Source: Capsaspora owczarzaki ATCC 30864
Taxonomy: Eukaryota; Opisthokonta; Filasterea
Direction of reading: 5' to 3'
Length of the DNA stretch: 64,000 bases
Assembly: GCF_000151315.2 (NCBI RefSeq)
Contig: NW_011887294.1
Coordinates: 658,500-722,499 of the forward strand
The notes beneath the pieces were generated by a model that had not been told where the DNA came from, did not search any database, and saw only the letters and a list, made by a program, of their open reading frames with translations. This document shows, piece after piece, positions 21,355 through 32,981 of the stretch; the stretch's first letter is position 1, and the number at the start of each line of letters is the position of its first letter. A program made the position numbers and the translations under genes.

Positions 21355-23608
21355 TTAGATCTTGGAGTAACCGCCGCTGCCACAACGGAAGGTGAACTTG
21401 AAACCATCCTGCTCATCGAAGACAACACGAGACAGCAAGAAATTGGGGTGAGCAAAAGGTTGAGGGACATGGGCGAGACAGCCAAACACTCGCAAAAAGC
21501 ACTCAAAACACTTGCCTTGATGAGGCCAGGAACCTCACGCCAGAAATCAATGTTGGGGACCATCTCAACACCGGAAGCGCCGCTGCGGGTGCGCTTGAAG
21601 ATCATGCCGCCGACAAGGTAAGCGAAAACAGTCGGGAAGAAGCTAGGGTTTGGACAGAACAACAAAAAAATAGAGGGCAAATGCAGAGTGTCAGTCATCT
21701 TTGAACAAATGACACCAGGAGTTGGAAGAGGGGGGGGGAGAAGAATTGCACTTACATGATGAGCAGGATTGAACCACCGCTGAGGCCAGACGATCCAGAG
21801 TCACCACCACCACCGCCGGGGTTGTAGTTGCAGGTCGAACCGGGGCAGAAGCAAGCGTGGGTGAACGCCATCGTGTAGGTAGCAAGGCAGCCAAGATCTA
21901 TGCGACATGAAGAGCGGACAACGCCAATCGTGAAGCATGAGTTGAAGGCCGAGCAGGCAAAAAAAAAAACCAGACACAAACGACAAATCATACCAGCAGG
22001 CTTTTGCTCGGTGGCAGCGGTCACAGGCTCGCCCTTGGTATTGGGGTCGCAGTTGAAAATAACACGAGTGCATCGGGGAGAAGCGTCAGTGGACTTGAAC
22101 TCGACCTGAGATTAGAGAGGCAATCAACGTCAGAAACAACTCTTCCATGTCCAGGCTTTTCTCTTGCAACGAGCTTCACATACAGTGTTGGAGTTGGTGC
22201 CATCGGTTGTGCTCATGAAGTTGGTGCCGATAACATAAGTGGAGCCACCAGTAGACTGCTGGCAGACCTGTAGAAAACAGTCGACCAAAGAATGACAAAG
22301 TGAGTGCATGAGCATCCACGATGACTATTGATAATTGACGAGTATGTGGTGTGTAGATGAATGTTGCAGTGCCACAGAAGCGAACAGGCGATTGTTGGGG
22401 AACGGGTGAGAATGTTGGCGAGTGGCAATTGGAATGGCGGACTGAGTCGTCATCGTCGCAAATGGCCGATGCACGAGACTGTGGCACACTCACTCGTGAC
22501 AATCATAAAATAAAAAGGAATAATAATAATAAAAATAATAATAAAAATAAAAAGGGAGATTTGTTCCATTGTTCAGGGCGGAACGAACCCCCGTGAGGAC
22601 GCATCGTCTGCAAATCCATCGTTCGAGGACGTGCGAGACTTGCTCGCAGGTGATCGATCAGAAAAGCGGGCGAAGGAAAGCAGGTGAAACGAGAAATATG
22701 CGGAAATTCAAAAAGGAAAAAAAAAAAAAAAAGCCATTGTATCGGTTGAAATCTGGCTTTGGCTTTGGCTGGACAACGACAGCCATCGAGAAGAGTATTG
22801 AGGAGTGCTGCGAATGCTCACTAAATGATGAACCAACCCACCACCAAACCCACCAGAACAGTGAAACAAGCCAACGAACGAACAGACAGCAAAGAACAAA
22901 AAGAGAAAAAAAAAAAAAAAAAAAAAGACACAGATCGCTTTTTTTTTTCGCATTGCGTTGGTCCAGGCTTCGATGCCGATGCCGCGTTGCCTCACTCGGC
23001 ACCACTCGGTGCAAAGGTTCGAGTGTAGGTAGAATGCTTACGAGATCGGTGGCAGCGCAGGAGCCAACGGCTTTGCCGAGGCCAGGGCAGAAGTTGTAGA
23101 GGTAGTTGTAGCCGTCAGGGCCGCCAGTCGACGAAACGCCGGGAATCGACCAAGGCGACGAGCGGTGGAACTTTGAGACGGTGAAGGATGTGCCAGCACT
23201 GGTTGCGAGGAGCAAATGATCGCGAGAAGCGAAGCACGGAAAAGAGAATGGAAATCGAACACGACAGCAGAAGAAGGAGGACAAATCGCAAAAAAAAAAA
23301 AAAAAAAAATTGAGTCAAAATGGGACAACTTGTGACCAGCCCGGCAGACGAAACGAAAAGACACAAAAGCACGCATCCTGCTGCGACGGAGACGTACGTG
23401 GTGGTGTACTTGCAGGCGGATGAATCCCAGGTGCCTGCGAGAGCCGAGTTGGCGATCGCCATCACAGCGACGACGCAGAGCAGTGCGCTGAATTGGGCGA
23501 CGGGGGCAAACCAAAAAAAAAAAAAAAAAAAAAAAAATTACAAAAATTTGGTGAGCTTTTTTTTTCTTCCTTCTGATTTTGATTTCACAAAATTCATTCT
23601 CACCGCAT
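21355..23608 (-). CDS. ATG27 / mannose-6-phosphate-receptor-like type I membrane protein
   Basis: Eight exons (23608-23604, 23487-23398, 23198-23042, 22267-22184, 22105-21994, 21897-21756, 21642-21516, 21408-21355) give 256 residues. The order is a signal peptide (MRALLCVVAVMAIANSALAG), a Cys-containing lumenal domain (YNYLYNFCPGLGKAVGSC, FKSTDASPRCTRVIFNC), a Gly/Ser linker, one transmembrane helix (SILLIIFFPTVFAYLVGG), and a short tail with FWREVPGLIKDGFKFTF. The lumenal cysteine pattern and the FW..LPGLVKDG-type tail are those of the MRH/ATG27 group, which cycles between Golgi, endosomes and autophagy membranes. The first exon carries only five coding bases (ATG CG), and the last intron has a GC donor. 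Lectin activity is not predictable by eye. Confidence 0.82.
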
Positions 23609-24606
23609 GATGGTTTGAAAATATGAAGACTGGGGAAGGCGAGTTAAACTTGGACGTCTGAGAAAATCATGACAAATTCATCATCATGTTGGGGTTTAGT
23701 TCCAAGGGGGGTAGACGTGGTTGAGGTGGTTTGTGAATTCAGGAGATTTGGTTTTGGCATTGCAGCTTTTGTGTCAGACAATCGATCAACGAAAACTGGC
23801 CGATCGCTCCACAAACTCAGCTCCTGGGATTCAGAGTCTCATATTTGACAATTTGAATTGATATTCCGGTGGTTGTGGACCGAAGAACAGGGCCGGTGAT
23901 TTTCGGGCGAAAATTGAGAGGCTGGGGTCGGACGCAACTGTGTTTGTCGGAAGAAGACCACAATCTGTGATTTTTTGCTTCAAAGTTACTTGATGGAGTT
24001 ATCTCAGACTAGGATATATGAATCAGCACATTGTCATCTATTCAACATTTTATCGACAGAATATCGAGACTCGACCCACCCCGTAAACACGGAATTCAAC
24101 CAACACCCGACCATTGTTTCATCGCTCTGGGTCTTCGTGTCATGCAAGTTTGAGGCCTGCCAAACTATATTCCTGAGTATTAAATTAAATTTCTCACCAT
24201 TTACAACCGCGGGGACACCAGTATCTCTTGTCGAGGCGTTCCTAGGCAGGCTCAAAGCAGCACTGCTGGAAACGTGGTGGATTGTTTTTGCCGATTCCAG
24301 CATGGATGTGCGCAAGGTGCCTTAGTCCCCATGCTATAGTGCACAACATGCTATTCAACTCAAACCAATCTACGTTCGGTCGGTGTCTCCGAATACTCGC
24401 TTGCAATGACTTTGAAAAGCTAGAAACAGACAAACGGAGGATTTTGGTCGCAGAAATGAAAAAAACTAAATTGTGTATTAACATCCAACTAAGAGATTAT
24501 GTACAGACAACGACGAGGAAATAATGTTCGGCGAGCGCATCTTGATCAGAGCAACCCATTATTGGACAAGGGTTTGCCCGCTACGACGAAGCGCCACGCC
24601 TCCAAT
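23609..24606. other. About 1 kb intergenic stretch, more AT-rich than its surroundings
   Basis: A plus-strand frame of 116 codons at 23975-24325 is open, but it has no recognisable motif, no introns and codon use unlike neighbouring genes, so it is not called. No inverted repeats or target duplications were seen. It may contain the ATG27-like promoter and a relic of a mobile element. Confidence 0.4.
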
Positions 24607-24822
24607 TTATGGTCGGCGTTGGTGGGCCTTGGGTGCAGCTGTTTCTGCGACTTGCTGCCACGGGAAGGGATTGTTGCGATGGTCAAAGACAACATCGGTC
24701 TTTCGTGCAGTGTGGATCATTGATCCGACGCCGTAGGTGACAGCGGTGCCGACAACGGCAAGGAGAGGAAGAATTTCCTTGTACTGCTTGACGTCGGCAA
24801 TGATTGCGGTCATAGCGCTCAT
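24607..24822 (-). CDS. NDUFA4-like small respiratory subunit
   Basis: A single-exon 71-residue protein. A hydrophobic segment (ILPLLAVVGTAVTYGVGSMI) is followed by HTARKTDVVFDHRNNPFPWQ; the RNNP-PW ending after one membrane helix matches NDUFA4/COXFA4, a subunit now assigned to cytochrome c oxidase (human protein 81 residues). The start at 24822 leaves a short N-terminus before the helix, as in the family. TACO1, which supports cytochrome oxidase synthesis, is two genes away, probably by chance. Confidence 0.72.
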   Translation of the reverse strand: MSAMTAIIADVKQYKEILPLLAVVGTAVTYGVGSMIHTARKTDVVFDHRNNPFPWQQVAETAAPKAHQRRP

Positions 24823-25361
24823 GGTTGTGAAGGGGTTTGTGATTGATTACAGAGAAGGAGTGCTTCTAGTGTAGGTTTCGAGGCTTTTTCTTGCTTGTTT
24901 GTGACAACAGTAGAAAAGAGGAGTGAAGGGCAGCTCGGTTTTGGGCGAGCGCTTTTAAAGCAAAAAAAAGTGCGAAAAGCAAAAAGGAAGTGCGAGCCGT
25001 TCTCGCACTTTCCCCTTGTTTCGCGCAGCCTCTCGCTCTTCGTGCCAACCACGAGTGCGAATGTAACCAAGCTCACCTAGAACACCTCAGAAGGAACACT
25101 ACGAAAAAAAAAATCAATGTACTCTTTGCATCCATCGGCATGATGGGGGTTGGCATCGATGCACGACGACGCTTGAAGATCGACAAAAGCGGTTTGGCGT
25201 CACCCGACCTACCCCACTTTGGGCACCGCGACGCCCCGCCTCTTCGTTGTGCTGTCATACAGCGCTCAAACAACATGTCTCTCGCTACAATGCAGTAGAA
25301 TAAAATGTATGTAAAAAATAGTTAACATGAAAACGCTGCAGGCACAACTACAGCTCAACCT
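24823..25361. other. Intergenic region between the NDUFA4-like and CorA genes
   Basis: No gene is supported. Several short frames are open on both strands but show no motif. It should contain the promoter of the NDUFA4-like gene and the 3' UTR of the CorA gene. Confidence 0.45.
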
Positions 25362-28300
25362 CTAACGCCTGAGCCGAGTCTCCATTCGTCGTACCAGGTA
25401 GACAATCGAAAAACTCAACACAGCCATGAACAGCATGACGAAAATAAACGGCCAAAAGGTGTCTGAAAGCGGCTGGTCGCTGCCCAGCTGGAAGGGCAGG
25501 TAAATGTTCATGCCAAAGATGCCAGCCACAAGGGTCAGGGGCAGCAGGACCGTGGCGCCGTACGTAAGACGCTTCATGACGACCGCAATCTCGTTACTGA
25601 GGAAGGCCACCTCGATACTGACTTTGCCAAGGTACTGGGACTGCGCCGTGTTGAGCGTTTCGCGCGAAACCTCGAGACTCATCATCAGACCAAGGACGTG
25701 ATCAAAGACATCTCGAAAGTACAGCATTGTGTTTTTGCTCACATGCGGCATGGGACGACTGAGCAAGGAACTCAGAATCTCGCGCTTGGGGTGCAGCCGG
25801 CGGTACAGATCGGTGAGGCGCTTGCGTGCCTGGCCAGTTCTGCGCAAAAAGTCGGCCTGCTCCGAGCCGCTCAGAGTCACCACGAGGTCGTCAATCGACT
25901 CGACTTCGGCCTCCGACACATCCACTGGCGGCCCGTGCAGCTCGACAATCTCGTCGAGCACAAAGTACACCACCCAGTCAGGGCGGACGTGGCTAGCTTT
26001 GCGCTTGAGACGCTGATACACGCGCGTAATGGGCGGCGAGACCACATCATGGAACGTGATGACGTAGTTGGCAAACAGACAGACAAACACGAGGCCGTTG
26101 TCGTTGAGCGAGTAGTCCATTTCGTTGAGCGAGTACGAGTGCAAGCAGATGAAGAGGTAGTTGTCGTAAACTTCCAGCTTTTCTCGCGTGTCGTCGGAAA
26201 GCACATCTTCGGTGGTCAGCGGATGCAAGTTAAAGACATGCTCCATCATTCGCATGTCGTGCTTGGTGGGCTTGTGAACATCAATCCAAAATTGCTGGCC
26301 TCCCGGCGAGAGCACTTCATCTGGGTTGTGCGAAAGCAGCTCGCTCAAATCAGCGTAGGTGCGGGTCGAATTTGTCTGAGACATGATGGTGTAGCGAGGA
26401 TGGGATTCGGCCAGGCGCGGACGTGCATCCGAGACGAACGAGACAATGCTCCTCACTTCCTCTCCGCTCCTGGACGTGTGGTGCCCGCTTGTCGAATGGT
26501 GCTCGAGCAGATCAGTCATTCGCCTTGCCATGGCTGGGTCGAGGGTTTGGAGCTTGGGGATGTGAGGCAGGCCAGACTGCGGGAGACGCACACAGCCAGC
26601 GCGGTAAGGTTACGCAACAACAAACCAGCAATGCAAAAGGGGCCCCAAGATCGCACACCCCTTTCCGACACCCTTTCCGACACCCTTTCCGACACCCTTT
26701 CCGACACCCTTTCTCCAGACAACACGATGAAAAAAAACCCTACATCATCTCCATCTTTGGCGCCTTGTCTCAGCAGCTGCATCAACCATTGGTCACGATA
26801 GCGGCCCATAAGACTGACGGCGTAGGCGGCCGATTGCTTGTCTTCCGTGCCCTTGTTCCGCTTGCGATTGAGGGTGCGCCGCGTATCATAGTGGCTGCTT
26901 GCGTCTGCCTCGACCCGTTCCTGAATGACAACTCGGCGAGGCTGGCGTGGAGTTGCCAACGAATCTTGTTCGGCCAGCGCAGGACTACTAAATCCGCGAG
27001 TCAGCGGCGGGGTGTGTTGCATGTCTGCCGCCGAGTCATTTCTCGGTACGCCTGGTGCTTCCGAGAAAATAGAGTCTACATGGTCATGGTGGTGGTGGTG
27101 GTGGTGGCTTCCCCCGTGCTCGATATCGTCGTCCTGCGTGTTGTACGCGAGCGGCATCCCCGTGAGTTCCATCACATGGCGCTCATGCCGATCATCAGGA
27201 ATGGCCGACTCTGTGTGAGTAGGCCGTAGCACGGAAGGAGCGCGACGACGCGAGGAGCGCAACATGGCCTCCTCGAGCAAGTTGGTCGAGCTGTGCACTT
27301 CGTTGAAGAAGCGATCGTCGATGTGGTCTTGCATTTCCTCTCGTTCCTGCTCGCTTTCGCGTCGAGCGGCGGTAGTTTCAAACACCTCACGAGTGTCTGC
27401 TTGACCGATAGAAGGCTTGCGGTTGAGTGTCGCGGATGATGCTGGCTGGGCGCTCGCGCTCGTCGGAGAACGGGCACCTCCCAAAAGCGCCGCGCCAAGC
27501 GTAGCGAGCGCCCCCGCCGCAAGGGTACCGTTGGTCGACGAAGCTGCTGCTGCTCGAAGCTGGGGCGAACGCATGACGAGACCCGTCGACTCATCAGCAA
27601 ACGGATCCGAGGACGAGTCCTGGACGGTCAAGGCAACCGTATCGTGGTCAGATGGGTTGCTAGGGCCTGCCTCTGGGCCCCGAGGCGGCACCTTGAGAGT
27701 TGCCATCGCAATCATTTCAGGTGAGAGAATGCTGTTTGTGCGTGACGAGGAAGGAGACGATCGAGGCGTGCGTGCACCCTTCGTGAGCGCGGCCACAGCC
27801 TTTTCAGGCACCAAGCCGTCCAAGTCACATGCGTCCGGCGTAGCTGGCTCCACAGCAGCATCGCTAAGGGCGGATGCGATGCGGGGGATGATCAGATTCG
27901 GACGACTGGCATCCGGCAGTCCTGACGACGACCCGTGAGGCGATCCCAGAAGCCGCACGGGCTCTGTAGAGACAGGATTGGCCGGATATAAGTGACTGTT
28001 CAAGCTGTTCAAGCTGTGCTCTGGAGCTGGAGCTGGAGCTGGAGCGGGATCCTGAGCAGCGGATGCGGACAGTTGCGAGGAAAGCGTGATGGTCGACGCA
28101 GACCGGCCAGTTGCCGACGGGTCTTGCGGGGGGAAGAGGGAATCTTGTCCTCCATTCCCAGATCCTGGAAGAATGCCGGTGGTGCTTGCTTGAATACTGC
28201 CACGGCTCGAGCCTCGACTGGAGTCAGAACTCCCTCCCTCGTCCTCAAAGGTGTGAGCTAGCAGCGGGGCGGTCGAGTCTCCCGAACCAGTCCGATTCGA

Positions 28301-29436
28301 CGACCTGCTCGTGGCAGTTGACGCAGAGTCGGCATCGCGGACATGTGCTTCGTGCACAAGCACGGTTCGACGCAAGGAGCCGTTGGAGTGGTGCACCCCT
28401 TCCGATTTCAGATTTCGAGGTTCTGCGGAGGACTGTCGAGCAAGTCGGTTTGCCTGCCAGTGCGCTAAAAACAAATCTGTCGTGTGCAGCAAATGAGCAC
28501 GCGCGGGCAACAAATGAGTCAAGCGAGCAAACCCAACAAGGTGAGAGATTGCCTGAAAGCTCGTCCGATGAAGCAATAACCTTTGCCCCCCCCCAATTCC
28601 CCAAAAAAGGACAAACCTGGATTGCGAACGGGGCCAACTTTCGGCGGCAATGGTCCAACTCGTGCACACAGCGCGCTTGTTACGAACGAGAGCGCGTCTG
28701 CAGGCCAGGCATCACGACGCCCGAGCTCAATCCACGGCGCGAGCACGTCCAATCCGCCGTCCAATTGGCGTGAGTCGTCCTCGTCGCTGTCATCCGCGCT
28801 GCGCACACACACCGTGTCGCGGCCAAAATGAGCCAGCAGCAATGTGATGCACAGAGCACAATACAGCGATGCGCCGTTGGCCTCCTGGTCGACGCCGCGT
28901 AGCACGACCCGTCGCAACGCCGACAGCGAGACGCCCGAAACCTGCCGCTGGGCCGTCGTGGTCGCACGCGCCTTCTGCAGCAGCGCGCCCAGCCTTGCTT
29001 CGGCATCACCGCTTGCCGCATCCAGCAGTGCATTCTCTGCAGCGCGAGTGTCCTGTGGGAGTGGTGGTGGTGGTGGTGGGGCGGTGGTCGTGGTCGTGGT
29101 CATGAGTCGAAGGGCTTCACATGTGAGTTTGGAGTCAATTCCCACGATGCTCGGCTCCAGCAAAAGCAGCCCAGCAACCAACTGCGGCTGCAGCGTGCGC
29201 ACTGCCAATGCGAGTGCCGTGTCGCGGCCGTCCTGATCGAGCGTCCGGTTGCAGAGGTCGTTCTCCAGTCGCGACGCCGTCGTCGGGTCTGCAGCCGCAG
29301 TTTCAAGCGCTACAGCAACGCTCTCGAGTCGCCTGGGCAATGAGACGGGCTCTGCATCATCCACAAGAGCACGCTGCAAGACGCCGAGGACACAGCCCGG
29401 AGCGTGGGCTACTCGGTCGCACGCCGAGTCGCACAT
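25362..29436 (-). CDS. CorA-family divalent cation transporter with long ankyrin-like N-terminus
   Basis: Exons 29436-28617, 28476-26744 and 26576-25362 close exactly in frame to 1,255 residues. The C-terminal about 400 residues are CorA/Mrs2-like: FWIDVHKPTKHDMRMMEHVF, HPLTTEDVLSDDTREKLEVY, VITFHDVVSPPITRVYQRL, the first TM helix ending in the signature GIFGMNIYLPF (GMN near residue 1204), and a second TM helix near the end, with a basic tail. The first about 270 residues have ankyrin-like helices (GRDTALALAVRTLQPQLVAG). Between lie about 570 Ser/Pro-rich residues with a seven-His run. CorA forms pentameric Mg2+ channels; fungal Alr proteins also have long N-termini. The splice joining the ankyrin-like part to the rest rests on phase and consensus only; without it there would be two genes. 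Confidence 0.8.
26655..26714. repeat. 12-bp minisatellite inside the last CorA intron
   Basis: The unit GACACCCTTTCC occurs four times perfectly in a row from 26667, with a partial copy before it. It lies within the intron 26577-26743 and, in the minus-strand frame, would encode a VSER-type repeat if the intron were retained. Confidence 0.85.
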
Positions 29437-29633
29437 TTTGTGGGTGTGAAATTGCGACGAGCTGCCGAACTGAGACAATGACCAAAGAAGGAGAATAAAC
29501 GAGTGGAGGGGGGGGGGAGCATGAGGCTGAATATGGAATAGCATTTATGATGGAGGACAGGAAACCGTACAACGATGGCAGAAAACATCAAGCACACAGA
29601 AACCAACGAACGAAAGACTCGTCAATCCTGCAC

Positions 29634-32631
29634 TTAGACTTGCATCATTGCGGACGGAGAGGCCACGCTGCTACTGGTGATGGAGCTTGGTCGTGTTAAG
29701 GCTGGGGTGGAGCGACCCGAAGGCGGATTGGACTGACTGGAAGTAAACACTTTACGTTGTTGGAACTTTTCCAGCGCGGCCGAGATCATGTCGGAGAGCG
29801 GCGCCACCAACTGCGGAGGGGGAATCGCAAACAACAAATCACACGATAGGACACAACGGGACACAACGGAATGAGTCGGACGAATTAGACGCGGTTGCGT
29901 GCGGACGGTCCCGCAGCAAAAAATCCTAACTCACCTCGGCATCGTTGGCCGACAGTCCTTGCTTCAGTTGGATGACTTTGGTGTTCCACTGCGACAGCGA
30001 TGTGGCAATCCGTGCACCCTTCTCTTCTTGCTGCTGCGTGGTGATGGGAAACAGCGCCCACATGTGTCGAACCAACTCCTGAACGGCATTGTACTGCCGA
30101 CGAATGACTTCTTTGGTGGTTGTGTGAACATCGGCAACAGCTACACACAAAAACCAAGGACGGTGTTGCAAAACATTCAGTGAGTGAAGTTCACGACACA
30201 GATTTTTCGTTGATCGAGTCGTAACGTACTGGCAGCGGCCTGTTGCGATGACTGACGGAGCTTTAATGAGTGCTCTTTCATTGTCTTTTCTGCTCCGGTC
30301 GAAGGAACAAACTGCGGGACAGCGAATGGAGGCGGTAAGAAGAGGCTCAAGAAGACTTTGAGAAGAGAGGGAAATAACAAAAAGAAGAATGGCCTACCAT
30401 CGTTAACTGGGGTTCAAACTGGCTCACGGCAGACTGCATGGCTATCAAGGTCGACGAGACATCATTCTAAACGCACCCATCAGACAAAGGCGTGGCGGCA
30501 ACGCGCGTAAAAAACGAGTGAGCCAAACAGCCGACACACACGTCCGCTCAGAAATAAGCTCGGCAGGATTGGGAACTCGAACAAACCTCTTCCAAACTGT
30601 CAACCGGACGGCCAGCAAACATGGCAAAACGGGCCTTCTCGGAAAGGGCAAGTGGAATTGTGTCTGCTGCTGGCTCGGGTCGCAAGTCTAACACCTCGCC
30701 GTCGTCAATGGCTGCGGGCTTCGGTCCGGCCGAGTCCATCTGTCCGTCCACTCGAAACAAGGTCAGCGTTTGGTCAACATTCAACAAGGAAGGAAAAAGT
30801 CTCAACCAGAAATACCCCCCCCCTCAAGCAAGCATGCAAGCAAACAAACAAACAACATAAAAAAGTCAAGCCCCACCAGATTTTGATTCGTTTGGAGAAC
30901 CATGGTCGAGTGTCGGTTGAGTTGAGCCACCACAGAGCCCTTGTTGGCAGCAAGTGGATCCTTGCCAAACAATTCTTCAGCCTGCACAACGTTGGGATCT
31001 TTGACCGTTCGCTCGTTTTGGCGATCTCGGTGAAAGTAGTGCGATCGCAAAAATCGGAGCCAAAAGTCCTGCTCGGAAAGCTGGTTTGAAAAACAAAACA
31101 AAACCAAAAAAAAAAAAAAAAAAAAAAAAAAAACCAGGCGGTGGCGCAAGTCAGAGCAGCAAAACCCAATCGGTCATCGGTGGAGCGCAACAATACAAAT
31201 GAACTGCGAACATACTTTGACTGGCACGTTGGTGTCATACGCTTCTCGAACTGTGCAAGGGCAACGAGAAAAGCAAACATCACACAATCAGCACTCTCGT
31301 CACGCTCTGAAAACAATCACTGTTTCCAGGCAAAGGCACACGTGCTGAGCAATACCTTTGGGATAGGTTCGGAAAATGTTGGCAATGTCGACTGGTGTCA
31401 ACGTAAATCGTTTGATGCCGTCTGCTCCAACTTCTACATCCTGCTTCATTTGAAGCAGGAAGGCGCTCGGCACACCGACTTTCTGTGCTGGTGTGCTGCG
31501 ACTTTGCTCGCCCTTTTGGGCTTTCCGAATGAGCTCGCGCTGGCGCTCTTGCCAAAACTCCTCATCGGTGAGGGCGTGGCTCGTTCGGACGAGATCGTCG
31601 TAGAGTTGCTCCAGTTTTCGGTCACTCGCCAGCAGTTTGGCACGCATTTCCGCATTGGGCATTGCCAGATTGCCTGACATGCCAATTACGCTGCTGCTGC
31701 TGGTGGTGCTGGCGGTGGTGGGAACTGGACTTGAGCTGGACGATCGCTCGGATTTGACGACAGCTGCTGGGGACGAAACGGCAGTGGATGCCGCCGACAG
31801 CGGCGAGCCGTTTGCCACCGACGGTGCAGCTGCAGCACTTGTCGAAGGGGACCCTGTTGTTGAAGATGTCTTTGCACGCTGTAGCATTTTCGCAATGACC
31901 TCCTTGGCGAGATCGCGTTCCTCCAAACCCTTGAACGCAGTGAACAGCAAGATGACGGACTGCTCAATCATCTTGGGTGCTGCCGGTCCTGCGCCAGCTG
32001 CAGGTGTCGTCGAGGACGTTGTTGCACCACTAGCAGCAGCAGCGGCAGCGGCGGCAGCAGCATTCGCAGCAGCGGCAGCCTGCCACGAGTAGACCTTCCC
32101 GCCAACGGGAATGACTGGCGTCGGAGCAACCGCTGAAGCCTTTGCGACCTTCGGCGTGGGTGCTTGTTCATTGTACTTGATCATGAGTTTGGGTTTGCCA
32201 GTCGCGATGGCTTGCTCTGTGGGCAATGGCAGCAGCAGCAACAACAAGGTAACGTTGGTGTAACGTTGAGCATTACTACGACACACACCCCTCCCTCCAG
32301 AAAGTGACGAGTTTGGGGAGAACGACGGTTTGTCACCTTTGATGCGGGACCACGGCAGGACAAGCGTCATTGCTTTGGACGCGGCGACGAGCGCTGCGCC
32401 GAGCTGGCTGGGCTGGCCGGGCTGACCGATCTGCCCACCACCAGCCCCAGGTAGCCCGCCAGTCTGACCTGCTGCTTGCTGGGGCAGTGCAGCCTTGCGC
32501 TCGTACCACGCAAAGCGCTTGGTGGTCAGGTGGAGGACGCCCGGACGCTCCTTGATCTCCACTTCAAACTTGTCGAGCTCGGTTTCGTCGGGTTGCAGCA
32601 CAAACCCAAGCCGCGCAGCAACAGAAGCCAT
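29634..32631 (-). CDS. GTF2H1: General transcription factor IIH subunit 1 (p62/Tfb1)
   Basis: Nine exons (32631-32337, 32216-31356, 31250-31216, 31080-30877, 30739-30587, 30466-30398, 30311-30230, 30140-29935, 29810-29634) give 693 residues. An N-terminal PH-like domain (GVLHLTTKRFAWYE) precedes two BSD domains (LTDEEFWQERQRELIRKAQ; LSEQDFWLRFLRSHYFHRDR) and the conserved C-terminal helix ELVRHMWALFPITT. KRFTLTPVDIANIFRTYPK and YDTNVPVK are further p62 marks. The subunit is part of the TFIIH core in transcription initiation and nucleotide excision repair; its PH domain binds acidic activators and XPC. An Ala/Ser-rich insert separates the PH and BSD parts. One exon is only 35 nt. Confidence 0.92.
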
Positions 32632-32981
32632 CTCTTCTGTAGTAGTGTGGGAAATGAGAAATAAGAAAAAAAAGAGAAGTGATACGTGATCGCGAGTTAG
32701 ATCTAGAATGGATGTGTAACAGTGGGAGGCTCAGTTTTCATGGTGCTGAGAATCGACAAGTTTCTGCTTTCCATTTCAATCCGAAATGCGCGTCCAGTTT
32801 CCCCACCCCTCCCGATGAATGCATGAGCACCTATTCGGGACAAAAGAGTCAAGGCGAGAACACAACAACAGTGAGGGTTTGCTCGTGCTGCAACTGAGCA
32901 ACTGTCACTCTGAGATTGTTCGTTTTTGTTCTTTTCTTTTTGGAAGCAGTCAGTTTTTTTCTTGTTTGTTTTGTTCTCAAA
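32632..32981. promoter_or_regulatory. Shared divergent promoter region of GTF2H1 and the LRR-kinase
   Basis: Only 350 bp separate the two start codons, so both promoters and 5' UTRs must lie here. No TATA-like element was identified with confidence. Confidence 0.4.

Noticed and set aside
23975-24325. Possible 116-residue gene in the AT-rich intergenic stretch
   Set aside because: No motif, no supporting splice pattern, and composition unlike neighbouring coding sequence.
25698-26801. A 367-codon plus-strand open frame over the CorA region
   Set aside because: Antisense to a clear CorA domain with the GMN motif; its C-terminal repeat is the intronic minisatellite.
28245-28667. Cys-rich frame suggesting a zinc-finger exon in the CorA gene
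   Set aside because: Its frame stops after about 100 codons, whereas the alternative acceptor at 28476 continues in phase for 578 codons into the CorA domain.
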